DNA of 64,000 nucleotides from Pseudomonas sp. N3-W (GTDB lineage Bacteria; Pseudomonadota; Gammaproteobacteria; Pseudomonadales; Pseudomonadaceae): NCBI RefSeq assembly GCF_024970185.1, contig NZ_CP103965.1, positions 1,174,001 to 1,238,000 of the forward strand, read 5' to 3'. Shown piece by piece: positions 20,283 to 32,000 of this stretch (position 1 is its first letter; each line of letters starts with the position of its first letter). The notes under the pieces were generated by a model. It saw only the letters and a program-made list of their open reading frames with translations, ran no database searches and was not told where the DNA came from. The position numbers and the translations under genes were made by a program.

Positions 20283-21177
20283 TTCAACCGCAACACGCTG
20301 TGGCTATGTTGCCATCGTCGGCCGTCCCAACGTGGGCAAGTCCACGCTGCTGAACCACATCCTGGGTCAGAAGCTGGCGATCACTTCGCGCAAGCCGCAA
20401 ACCACCCGCCACAACATGCTGGGCATCAAGACCGAAGGCGACGTCCAGGCGATCTACGTCGACACCCCGGGCATGCACAAGGGCGGCGAAAAGGCCCTGA
20501 ACCGCTACATGAACAAGACCGCTTCGGCAGCGTTGAAAGACGTCGACGTGGTGATCTTCGTGGTTGATCGTACCAAGTGGACCGACGAAGACCAGATGGT
20601 CCTCGAGCGCGTCCAGTATGTCACCGGCCCGCTGATCGTGGCGCTGAACAAGACCGATCGCATCGAAGACAAAGCCGAGCTGATGCCGCACCTGAGCTGG
20701 TTGCAGGAGCAGTTGCCGAACGCGCAGATCATGCCGATCTCGGCCCAGCACGGGCACAACCTCGAAGCGCTGGAGCGGGTGATCGCCGGTTACCTGCCGG
20801 AAAACGATCACTTCTTCCCGGAAGACCAGATCACCGACCGCAGCAGCCGCTTCCTCGCCGCCGAACTGGTACGCGAGAAAATCATGCGCCAGATGGGCGC
20901 CGAGCTGCCGTACCAGATCACCGTCGAAATCGAAGAGTTCAAGCAGCAGGGCAAAACCCTGCACATCCATGCCTTGATCCTCGTTGAGCGTGACGGCCAG
21001 AAGAAGATCATCATTGGCGACAAGGGCGAGCGCATCAAACGCATCGGCACCGAAGCGCGCAAGGACATGGAGCTGCTGTTCGACTCCAAGATCATGCTCA
21101 ACCTCTGGGTGAAAGTGAAAGGCGGCTGGTCCGACGACGAACGCGCATTGCGTTCGCTGGGTTATGGCGACTTGTAA
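20275..21177 (+). CDS. era: GTPase Era
   Basis: 300 residues. GTPase domain with GRPNVGKST (16-24), DTPGMHK and NKTD, followed by a C-terminal KH domain ([34 protein letters not shown]). It assists 16S rRNA maturation and 30S assembly. The ATG at 20275 stands seven bases after GGAG, better placed than the ATG at 20269. Confidence 0.97.
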
Positions 21178-21206
21178 TACCGGTCCGCGCTACACCGTTG
21201 AACCCT

Positions 21207-21296
21207 TGTGGGAGCGAGCCTGCTCGCGAAGAGGATGTAACATTCAGCATTGATGTTGACTGTCACACCGTATTCGCGAGCAGGCTCGCTCCCACA
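21207..21296. repeat. Paired REP-like inverted repeat
   Basis: TGTGGGAGCGAGCCTGCTCGCGAA (21207-21230) and its inverted copy (21273-21296) lie inside the era-recO spacer, so this operon is interrupted by a REP doublet. Confidence 0.8.
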
Positions 21297-21345
21297 TTTG
21301 GTTTTGGGTTGTTTGTAAAAACTGCGCCTGTGCACTGAGAACTCC

Positions 21346-22035
21346 ATGTCCCAAACCCCACCTCCCGGCCAACCCGCCTTCGTCCTCCACAGCCGCGCCT
21401 ACCGCGAAACCAGCGCGCTGGTGGACTTCCTCACGCCGCAAGGTCGGCTGCGGGCGGTGTTGCGCAGTGCGCGGGGCAAGGCCGGGACGTTGGCGCGCCC
21501 GTTTGTGCCGCTGGAAGTGGAGTTTCGCGGCAGGGGCGAGCTGAAGAATGTCGGACGTATGGAGAGCGCCGGCGTCTCGACCTGGCTCAACGGTGAGGCG
21601 CTGTTCAGTGGCCTTTATCTCAATGAGTTGCTGATTCGTCTGTTGCCCTCCGAAGACCCGCATCCGGCTGTCTTCGATCACTACGCCGCCACCTTGCTCG
21701 CGCTCGCCGAAGGCCGTCCGCTGGAGCCGTTGCTGCGCTCTTTCGAATGGCGTCTGCTGGATGATCTCGGTTACGGTTTTGCGCTGAACACCGACATCCA
21801 TGGCGAGCCTGTCGCGCCGGACGGTCTCTACCGGTTGCAAGTGGATGCCGGCCTGGAGCGGGTCTATCTGTTGCAACCCGGCCTGTTCAACGGCACCGAG
21901 CTACTGGCCATGGCCGATGCCGACTGGTCAGCCCCAGGCGCGCTGTCAGCCGCCAAGCGTCTGATGCGCCAGGCACTGGCTGTTCATTTGGGCGGCCGCC
22001 CTCTTGTCAGTCGCGAGCTGTTTCGCAAACCCTGA
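21346..22035 (+). CDS. recO: DNA repair protein RecO
   Basis: 229 residues. The N-terminal OB-fold shows [34 protein letters not shown], and the helical C-domain includes [24 protein letters not shown]. RecO acts with RecR to load RecA on SSB-coated single-stranded DNA. It follows era after a REP doublet, as in the usual rnc-era-recO order. Confidence 0.96.
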   Translation: MSQTPPPGQPAFVLHSRAYRETSALVDFLTPQGRLRAVLRSARGKAGTLARPFVPLEVEFRGRGELKNVGRMESAGVSTWLNGEALFSGLYLNELLIRLLPSEDPHPAVFDHYAATLLALAEGRPLEPLLRSFEWRLLDDLGYGFALNTDIHGEPVAPDGLYRLQVDAGLERVYLLQPGLFNGTELLAMADADWSAPGALSAAKRLMRQALAVHLGGRPLVSRELFRKP

Positions 22036-22082
22036 TCAACGTATGCTGTGCACCGAATTTCCCCTTATTCAGGAGCGCTTCC

Positions 22083-22829
22083 GTGACCACCAGCACCCGC
22101 ATTCTTCTTGGCGTGAACATCGACCACGTTGCCACCCTGCGTCAGGCCCGGGGCACGCGTTACCCGGACCCGGTCAAGGCCGCACTGGACGCGGAAGAGG
22201 CGGGCGCTGACGGCATCACCGTGCACCTGCGCGAAGACCGTCGGCACATCCAGGAGCGCGACGTGCTGCTGCTCAAGGACGTGCTGCAAACCCGCATGAA
22301 CTTCGAAATGGGCGTCACCGAAGAAATGATGGCGTTCGCCGAACGCATCCGCCCGGCGCATATTTGCCTGGTGCCGGAAACCCGTCAGGAGCTGACTACC
22401 GAAGGCGGGCTGGACGTGGCAGGGCAGGAAGCGCGGATCAAGGCCGCTGTGGATCGCCTGTCGAAAATCGGCTGCGAAGTGTCGCTGTTCATCGATGCGG
22501 ATGAGCGCCAGATCGAAGCGTCCCGTCGTGTGGGCGCACCGGCCATCGAGCTGCACACCGGTCGTTACGCCGATGCGCAGACGCCGACCGAAGTGGCTGA
22601 AGAGCTCAAGCGTGTGGCGGACGGTGTGGCGTTCGGTCTGACCCAGGGCTTGATCGTCAATGCCGGTCACGGCCTGCACTACCACAACGTCGAAGCGGTC
22701 GCGGCGATCAAGGGCATCAACGAATTGAACATCGGCCATGCGCTGGTGGCACATGCATTGTTTGTCGGGTTCAAGTCGGCTGTTTCTGAAATGAAGGCGC
22801 TGATTCTGGCAGCCGCCGCAAAAGCCTAA
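22083..22829 (+). CDS. pdxJ: Pyridoxine 5'-phosphate synthase
   Basis: 248 residues, TIM barrel. [23 protein letters not shown] at the N-terminus, [13 protein letters not shown] and HTGRYADAQ are PdxJ signatures. It condenses 1-deoxyxylulose 5-phosphate with 3-amino-2-oxopropyl phosphate to make pyridoxine 5'-phosphate. The start is GTG at 22083, preceded by AGGAGC. Confidence 0.97.
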   Translation: MTTSTRILLGVNIDHVATLRQARGTRYPDPVKAALDAEEAGADGITVHLREDRRHIQERDVLLLKDVLQTRMNFEMGVTEEMMAFAERIRPAHICLVPETRQELTTEGGLDVAGQEARIKAAVDRLSKIGCEVSLFIDADERQIEASRRVGAPAIELHTGRYADAQTPTEVAEELKRVADGVAFGLTQGLIVNAGHGLHYHNVEAVAAIKGINELNIGHALVAHALFVGFKSAVSEMKALILAAAAKA

Positions 22830-22842
22830 GCCAAAACCAAAA

Positions 22843-22932
22843 TGTGGGAGTGGGCTTGCTCGCGAAGAGGCAGTGTCAGTCGACAGCAATGCTGCCTGAC
22901 ACACCGCTTTCGCGAGCAAGCCCGCTCCCACA
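22843..22932. repeat. Paired REP-like inverted repeat
   Basis: TGTGGGAGTGGGCTTGCTCGCGAA and its inverted copy flank about 40 bp between the convergent ends of pdxJ and mltF. Confidence 0.8.
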
Positions 22933-22951
22933 TTTGATTGTGCGTCGCCCG

Positions 22952-24686
<1,735 letters not shown>

Positions 24687-27600
24687 ATGTTGATCCTGCG
24701 CGGCGCTCCTGCCCTTTCTGCCTTTCGCCACAGCAAACTCCTTGAGCAACTGAGCCAGAAAGTATCGGCTGTCAGTGGCTTGTATGCTGAATTCGCTCAC
24801 TTCGCCGAAGTTGCCGGCGTCCTGACCAGCGACGAACAGCAGGTGCTTGCGCGCCTTCTGAAGTACGGTCCAAGTGTTCCGGTACAAGAGCCGACCGGCC
24901 GTCTGTTCCTGGTACTGCCACGTTTCGGCACCATCTCGCCGTGGTCCAGTAAAGCGAGCGACATCGCCCGCAACTGTGGCCTGAGCAAGATCCAGCGTCT
25001 GGAGCGCGGTATTGCGTTCTACGTGGCCGGCCAGTTCAGCGACGCTCAAGCGCAACTGATTGCCGATGTGCTGCACGACCGCATGACCCAGATCGTGCTG
25101 GGCAACCTCGAACAGGCTGCCGGCCTGTTCAGCCACGCCGAGCCCAAGCCGCTGACCGCAATCGACGTGCTGGGTGGCGGCCGCGCCGCGCTGGAAAAAG
25201 CCAACACCGAGCTGGGCCTGGCCCTGGCCGAAGACGAAATCGACTACCTGGTCAACGCCTTTGTCGGCTTGAAACGCAACCCGCACGACATCGAACTGAT
25301 GATGTTCGCCCAGGCGAACTCCGAGCACTGCCGTCACAAGATCTTCAACGCCAGTTGGGACATCGACGGTCAGAGCCAGGAAAAAAGCCTGTTCGGCATG
25401 ATCAAGAACACCTACGTGATGCACAGCGAAGGCGTTCTGTCGGCTTACAAGGACAACGCTTCGGTGATCGTCGGCAACGTTGCCGGCCGTTTCTTCCCGG
25501 ACCCTGAAACCCGCCAGTACGGCGCGGTGCAGGAACCGGTGCACATTCTGATGAAAGTCGAGACCCACAACCACCCGACCGCGATTGCCCCGTTCCCGGG
25601 CGCATCCACTGGTAGCGGTGGCGAGATTCGCGACGAAGGTGCAACCGGTCGTGGCGCCAAGCCAAAGGCCGGCCTGACCGGTTTCACCGTATCGAACCTG
25701 CAGATTCCCGGTTTCGAGCAACCTTGGGAAGTGCCCTATGGCAAGCCTGAGCGCATCGTTACCGCGCTGGACATCATGATCGAAGGCCCACTGGGTGGCG
25801 CCGCGTTCAACAACGAATTCGGTCGTCCGGCCCTGACCGGTTATTTCCGTACCTTCGAACAGTCGATCACCACCCCGCGTGGCGACGAAGTTCGCGGTTA
25901 CCACAAGCCGATCATGCTGGCTGGCGGTATGGGCAACATCCGCGCCGAACACGTACAGAAAGCCGAAATCACCGTTGGCTCCAAGCTGATCGTTCTCGGC
26001 GGCCCGGCGATGCTGATCGGCCTGGGCGGCGGTGCTGCCTCCTCCATGGCCACCGGCACCAGCTCGGCAGACCTGGATTTCGCTTCCGTTCAGCGTGAAA
26101 ACCCTGAGATGGAACGCCGTTGCCAGGAAGTCATCGACCGTTGCTGGCAGTTGGGTGACAAAAACCCGATCAGCTTCATTCATGACGTCGGCGCGGGTGG
26201 CCTGTCCAACGCCTTCCCGGAACTGGTCAACGACGGCAATCGTGGCGGTCGTTTCGAACTGCGCAACATTCCAAACGACGAGCCGGGCATGGCCCCGCAC
26301 GAAATCTGGAGTAACGAATCCCAGGAACGCTACGTTCTGGCAGTCGGTCCGGCTGACTTCGAGCGCTTCCAGGCGATCTGCGAACGTGAGCGTTGCCCGT
26401 TTGCCGTGGTCGGCGAAGCCACTGCCGAACCGCAGTTGACCGTCACCGACAGCCACTTCGGCAACAGCCCGGTGGACATGCCGCTCGAAGTGCTGCTGGG
26501 CAAAGCCCCGCGCATGCACCGTTCGGCCGTTCGTGAAAGCGAACTGGGTGACGATTTCGATCCCGCCACCCTGGACATTGCCAACTGCGTTGAACGCGTC
26601 CTGCATCACCCGGCCGTGGCAAGCAAGAGCTTCCTGATCACCATCGGCGACCGCACCATCACTGGCCTCGTGGCCCGTGACCAGATGGTCGGCCCGTGGC
26701 AGGTTCCGGTGGCCGACGTTGCGGTCACCGCCACCAGCTTCGACGTCTACACCGGTGAAGCCATGGCCATGGGCGAGCGTACTCCGCTGGCTCTGCTGGA
26801 TGCTCCGGCATCGGGCCGCATGGCCATCGGCGAAACACTGACCAACATCTGTGCGTCGCGCATCAACAAGATCTCCGACATCAAGTTGTCGGCGAACTGG
26901 ATGTCGGCTGCCGGTCACCCGGGCGAAGACGCGCGTCTGTACGACACCGTGAAAGCGGTCGGCATGGAACTGTGTCCTGAGCTGGGCATCACCATTCCGG
27001 TGGGCAAGGACTCCATGTCCATGGCCACGCGCTGGAACGACGAAGGCGTCGACAAGACCGTGACGTCGCCGATGTCGCTGATCGTGACCGGTTTCGCGCC
27101 TGTGGCTGACATTCGTCAGACCCTGACGCCGGAACTGCGCATGAACAAGGGCACCACGGACCTGATCCTGATCGACCTGGGGCGTGGCCAGAACCGCATG
27201 GGCGCCTCGATTCTCGCTCAGGTGCATGGCAAGCTCGGCTCGCAAGCGCCGGACGTCGATGACGCTGAAGACCTCAAGGCCTTCTTCGCGGTGATCCAGG
27301 GCCTCAACGCCGACGGTCACCTGCTGGCTTACCACGACCGTTCCGACGGTGGTTTGCTGACCAGCGTGGTGGAAATGGCCTTCGCCGGCCACTGCGGTCT
27401 GAGCCTGAACCTCGACGGCCTGGCAGAAACCTCCGCCGACATCGCCGCGATCCTGTTCAACGAAGAACTGGGCGCGGTGATCCAGGTTCGCCAGGACGCC
27501 ACCCCGGACATCCTCGCGCAGTTCAGCGCTGCCGGCCTGGGCGACTGCGTGTCGGTGATCGGTCAGCCGATGAACAACGGCCAGATCAACATCACCTTCA

Positions 27601-28583
27601 ACGGCGAAACCGTGTTCGAAGGTCAGCGTCGTCTGCTGCAACGTCAGTGGGCTGAAACCAGCTACCAGATCCAGCGTCTGCGCGACAACGCCGACTGCGC
27701 CGAGCAAGAGTTCGACGTGCTGCTGGAAGAAGACAACCCTGGCCTGAGTGTCAAACTGAGCTTCGACGTCAACCAGGACGTCGCCGCGCCTTACATCAAG
27801 AAAAACATCCGCCCACAGGTTGCCGTACTGCGTGAGCAGGGCGTCAACGGTCAGGTGGAAATGGCGGCAGCGTTCGACCGCGCCGGTTTCAACGCGATCG
27901 ATGTGCACATGAGCGACATTCTGGCCGGCCGTGTCGACCTGAACGACTTCAAGGGGATGGTCGCTTGCGGCGGTTTCTCCTACGGTGACGTGCTGGGTGC
28001 CGGCGAAGGCTGGGCCAAGTCCGCGCTGTTCAACAGCCGCGCTCGCGACGCGTTCCAGGGCTTCTTCGAGCGCACCGACAGCTTCACCCTCGGCGTGTGC
28101 AACGGTTGCCAGATGATGTCCAACCTGCACGAGCTGATTCCGGGCAGCGAGTTCTGGCCGCACTTCGTGCGTAACCGCTCCGAGCAGTTTGAAGCCCGTG
28201 TGGCGATGGTTCAGGTCCAGGAGTCGAACTCGATCTTCCTGCAAGGCATGGCCGGTTCGCGCATGCCGATCGCCATCGCTCACGGCGAAGGTTATGCCGA
28301 GTTCGAAAGCGAAGAAGCGCTGCTGGAAGCCGATCTGTCGGGTTGCGTGGCGATGCGTTTCGTTGATAACCACGGCAAGGTCACCGAGAAATACCCGGCC
28401 AACCCGAACGGCTCGCCGCGCGGGATCACCGGTTTGACCAGCCGCGACGGTCGCGTGATGATCATGATGCCGCACCCGGAGCGTGTGTTCCGCGCCGTGC
28501 AGAACTCATGGCGTTCGGAAGACTGGAACGAAGACGCGCCGTGGATGCGTATGTTCCGTAATGCACGCGTCTGGGTTAACTGA
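24687..28583 (+). CDS. purL: Phosphoribosylformylglycinamidine synthase (large, single chain)
   Basis: 1298 residues, the long proteobacterial form. It has an N-terminal PurS-like region, then two AIR-synthase-type ATP-binding halves ([38 protein letters not shown]). A C-terminal glutamine amidotransferase domain has nucleophile Cys1138 in [12 protein letters not shown] and its His/Glu partners in PHPERVFR. It converts FGAR plus glutamine and ATP to FGAM in purine synthesis. purT, acting one step earlier, is at 48.4 kb. Confidence 0.98.
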   Translation: MLILRGAPALSAFRHSKLLEQLSQKVSAVSGLYAEFAHFAEVAGVLTSDEQQVLARLLKYGPSVPVQEPTGRLFLVLPRFGTISPWSSKASDIARNCGLSKIQRLERGIAFYVAGQFSDAQAQLIADVLHDRMTQIVLGNLEQAAGLFSHAEPKPLTAIDVLGGGRAALEKANTELGLALAEDEIDYLVNAFVGLKRNPHDIELMMFAQANSEHCRHKIFNASWDIDGQSQEKSLFGMIKNTYVMHSEGVLSAYKDNASVIVGNVAGRFFPDPETRQYGAVQEPVHILMKVETHNHPTAIAPFPGASTGSGGEIRDEGATGRGAKPKAGLTGFTVSNLQIPGFEQPWEVPYGKPERIVTALDIMIEGPLGGAAFNNEFGRPALTGYFRTFEQSITTPRGDEVRGYHKPIMLAGGMGNIRAEHVQKAEITVGSKLIVLGGPAMLIGLGGGAASSMATGTSSADLDFASVQRENPEMERRCQEVIDRCWQLGDKNPISFIHDVGAGGLSNAFPELVNDGNRGGRFELRNIPNDEPGMAPHEIWSNESQERYVLAVGPADFERFQAICERERCPFAVVGEATAEPQLTVTDSHFGNSPVDMPLEVLLGKAPRMHRSAVRESELGDDFDPATLDIANCVERVLHHPAVASKSFLITIGDRTITGLVARDQMVGPWQVPVADVAVTATSFDVYTGEAMAMGERTPLALLDAPASGRMAIGETLTNICASRINKISDIKLSANWMSAAGHPGEDARLYDTVKAVGMELCPELGITIPVGKDSMSMATRWNDEGVDKTVTSPMSLIVTGFAPVADIRQTLTPELRMNKGTTDLILIDLGRGQNRMGASILAQVHGKLGSQAPDVDDAEDLKAFFAVIQGLNADGHLLAYHDRSDGGLLTSVVEMAFAGHCGLSLNLDGLAETSADIAAILFNEELGAVIQVRQDATPDILAQFSAAGLGDCVSVIGQPMNNGQINITFNGETVFEGQRRLLQRQWAETSYQIQRLRDNADCAEQEFDVLLEEDNPGLSVKLSFDVNQDVAAPYIKKNIRPQVAVLREQGVNGQVEMAAAFDRAGFNAIDVHMSDILAGRVDLNDFKGMVACGGFSYGDVLGAGEGWAKSALFNSRARDAFQGFFERTDSFTLGVCNGCQMMSNLHELIPGSEFWPHFVRNRSEQFEARVAMVQVQESNSIFLQGMAGSRMPIAIAHGEGYAEFESEEALLEADLSGCVAMRFVDNHGKVTEKYPANPNGSPRGITGLTSRDGRVMIMMPHPERVFRAVQNSWRSEDWNEDAPWMRMFRNARVWVN

Positions 28584-28588
28584 TAGCT

Positions 28589-28900
28589 GTGTATAAGCTC
28601 AGTTTTTTTGTTCCGGCCAGTCATGTCGAAGTGGTCAAAAGCGCTGTATTCGCTGCCGGTGGCGGCCGGATTGGCGCTTATGACCACTGCGCCTGGCAGG
28701 TGTTGGGTCTGGGGCAGTTTCGGCCTTTGGACGGCAGTCAGCCGTTTATTGGCGAAGCGGGTCAGGTCGAGCAGGTTGAGGAATGGAAAGTCGAGCTTGT
28801 GGTCAGCGATGAGTTGATTCGGGCGGTAGTGGCGGCGCTGAAGCAGAGCCACCCCTATGAAACGCCGGCTTATGAAGTGTGGCGGCTGGAGGATTTCTGA
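28589..28900 (+). CDS. YqfO/NIF3-like small protein
   Basis: 103 residues, GTG start 5 bp after the purL stop. The fold is that of the small domain inserted in NIF3/YqfO proteins: YKLSFFVPASHVEVVKSAVFAAGGGRIGAYDHCAW at the start and VVAALKQSHPYETPAYEVWRL at the end. Stand-alone members are widespread and of unknown function. Co-transcription with purL is likely, and a terminator follows. Confidence 0.85.
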   Translation: MYKLSFFVPASHVEVVKSAVFAAGGGRIGAYDHCAWQVLGLGQFRPLDGSQPFIGEAGQVEQVEEWKVELVVSDELIRAVVAALKQSHPYETPAYEVWRLEDF

Positions 28901-28920
28901 TCCGCCAACCGCTGTAAAAG

Positions 28921-28957
28921 AAACCCGCTGGGCCATCACGGCCAGCGGGTTTTTTGT
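28921..28957 (+). terminator. Rho-independent terminator after the purL unit
   Basis: ACCCGCTGG / CCAGCGGGT stem with a short loop and a T6 tract, 21 bp after the stop. Confidence 0.9.
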
Positions 28958-29008
28958 TGGGTGTGTTATTGACGTCTCTGACACTGGAGCAGATTTTCCG
29001 CCTGCTAT

Positions 29009-32000
29009 TCAGGGAACGGGCGTCAGGTTCACCTCGACGATCAGCATCTGGATCAGCGTGTCCTGGTACTTGAAACGCTGTTCCTTCTTGCCCCAGCGAT
29101 CAATAAAAAACAGCCCGTTATCGTCCACCTGAATGGGCGTGGCGACAATCTCTCCAGTGCCGGAACGGTGCACAAGAAGCGTTTCGGCGGCGGAGGGGCG
29201 CTCGATCAGGAAGTACCCCGAGCGGATCAACCTTGACCGTTCAACCGGTAGAAAAGGCTTAGGTGCTGGCATTCCGGCAACACCGACCTCCAGCTTGAAG
29301 TCGCTACGCAGTGCCCTCCACGAGTCGCCCGAGTTGATCGCTTCCCAGGAACCGGGGTGAATGCTTCTGGACAGTGTCGGTGCAGTATCCCGGACATGCA
29401 GGCTGACCGCCCCCAGCATTTCCGCCAGCCCCGGCACTGCGAGGTTGTTGTTGGTGTGTGCACTGCCGACGAAGGCGATCCATTTATGCGGGCCCTGTGC
29501 CGCCTGATCGGCCCGAATGACCTGGGCGGCAAAGTAACTGAATATCTGGTTGCGCGTTTTGTCTGTCTTGCGATGCAAGCCTTTGAGGTGATAGCTGGCG
29601 GTGCAGTCGAGTGCTCTGACGCGCAGGCCATATTTGGCGGCGACCTGGACCACTTCGGTATAAGTATCGGGCCCGGTGTGGAAGGGCATGTGACCGCTGT
29701 CCTGTCTCTTCAGATAGGACTTGAGCCGGCGGGGAAGGCGGTGGGTGCGATGCAATAGATCCAGTTCGGCCTGATGCAGGTCCGTGAGCAGGTGTTCGAC
29801 ATAGAGCGTCTTGAACCCTGACTCCTTGATATGTTTCATCTGTTTTCTAAGCAGGGCCTTGCTCGACCTTTGTATGTGGCCCTCACCGATTATCAGCCCC
29901 GACAGTTGGCTGTCACTGCCAATCTGTTTCAGGAATGACTCCGGCGTGGTACTGGACGTTGTCATCGGGAGCCTCGGCCGAGCGGGCGGTACATAGTCGG
30001 CAAAGAAGCTTTCGGCCCTGTCCCTCAGGGTTGCACGCAGCTCGGCAAACTTATCGAACGCTTCCTTATAAGCCGGATTGGCCAGTCCATAGTGGGTGTC
30101 CATTCCCCTTGGCTCATCGGACAGGCGGACAATGTCGTCTGTGAGCGACGGTGGAATATCGAACTCGTTGAAATGGAGAACATCAGGGGCAGCGGCTGCC
30201 GCTCCAGCCGTCTCGGGCGCCTTGTATGACGTTTGTACTGCAAGGCGGTAGTCGCCCTTGGCCAGTGCGTCACCCGGTATCGCGCCAGGGATGTCCGTCG
30301 ATAGACCCAGGGGCTGTGCCAGACCGACGTCTTCGATGCGTAACGCGACGGCTTTTTGCAGGTCTGCCATACCTGGCGTCTGATTGAACGTGGTCATGCG
30401 TGACTGATCGACCAGGGCAATCCAGCGTTCTCCCGGTGCGTCTGCCGTATCGGCCTCGATGACTTTGTGGGAGTAGAAGTTTCTCAGGCTGTTGGCCTGT
30501 GGTGTCGTCGGCGGAGTTTCGCCCAGGAGCAGCGCATCGTCCAGTTGATAAGACGTCGAGGCGTCCAGCGCCATGATTTTCAAACCCTTTTCCTGAGCCT
30601 TGCGCACCAGGCCGAGGTAGGAGTATTCAGCGTTCTCGGTGAAGCCGAAGGCCTTGTCGATGCCCTTCAAATGCTTCTCGATGTGTCGCCATGTTTGGCC
30701 ATTGTTGAGCTTCTCAAGTTTCACTCTGAACACATCACCTGGCAGGTACTCCAGGTACAGGCGCTTGAAGCCTTTTTCGATCAGGGCGTCCAGGTTATTG
30801 ATCAGCGCCTGTTTACTGGCAATCGAGCCCGGTACGGCACCGATGATCAGGTTCTTGTTGCCGGCAAAGGCGTCACCGGCGATCAGTTGCGCGAATGAAG
30901 TGTTGGTCTCGACGGGAGGGGCATCAGCACGGGCGGGCACCGGCGCAAGCTCGTTGAAAAACTTCTCTGCGTCCTTGCTCAGGCGCTGGCTCTGTTGCAG
31001 GTAAACAGTCCGGACTTTGCGCAGTTCCATGGCCCCGGTGTCCAGGACGACGGTGGGGTTGTTGAACAGGTCTTCGCTGTAGCTCATCACGTGCGCCCGA
31101 TAGCCCGGGTCCATGACCGATTCAAGCTTGCTCCAGTGTTTTTGCGGCATCCCGTAGTCTTTATGCGGGCCGGGTGTTTCAGGCACCAACTCGTACTTCG
31201 GCGCCCCACCGGTAACACCACTGCGAACCCAGAGCCCTTCGGCGTTCGGGGCGGCCAGGCGCGACGTCGAGATCAGATTGCCGCTGTTCGGGTCCAGGCG
31301 ATACAACAAGTATCGACCGATGGCATCCGGGGTCTTGGGGGCCCACAGCGTTTGTCCGCCGAAGAACACTGGCTGCATGTCTTGCGGGGAGGGCGTGATG
31401 GGCTCCAGTTGGCGGATCAGTTCCATGGCCTTGATCTGTTCCGCGCCGGCAATGGCCGGGCGCAACGATCTGCTGACGGGGGTGAGCGCACGCAAGGCTG
31501 GACGCAGGTCGGTAAACACGGCGCCGGCACTGTTGAGCAGATAACCGATGAAGTGCTCAAGCGCCGCAGAAGTGTCGCCCTGGTTGTAGGCGTGCAACGC
31601 GAGCATGGCGTCCTTGAAGGCCAGCAGCAGGCCGACGCTCAGGCTCAGGACAGGGAAAGGCGCCGTGGCGATGGCGGCCACCCATTCCACACAGGTCCAG
31701 AGAATGCCGGTGATCATCTGCGTGCGGTTGACGGTGGTGGCGACAACGTCGTCGATCTTGCGTTGCAACTTCATGTTGTACAGCGCCACATGCAGATCTG
31801 ACACCGGAGCCACCCTGTGGGTGGAGTCGTAACGCGCAGGGCTGGGAGTGGTTGTGTTCAATTGTTCCGGCAAGCCTCTTTTCGCCTCTTCGAGAAAGGT
31901 GCGGACTCTGGTTCGGGATTGAACGCCGACGCGCTCGGTGAGGTAGGCGATCATGCCGGGTTGTTTTTTCAGCAGGTAGTTGAACAGCCGCGCTTGGCGA

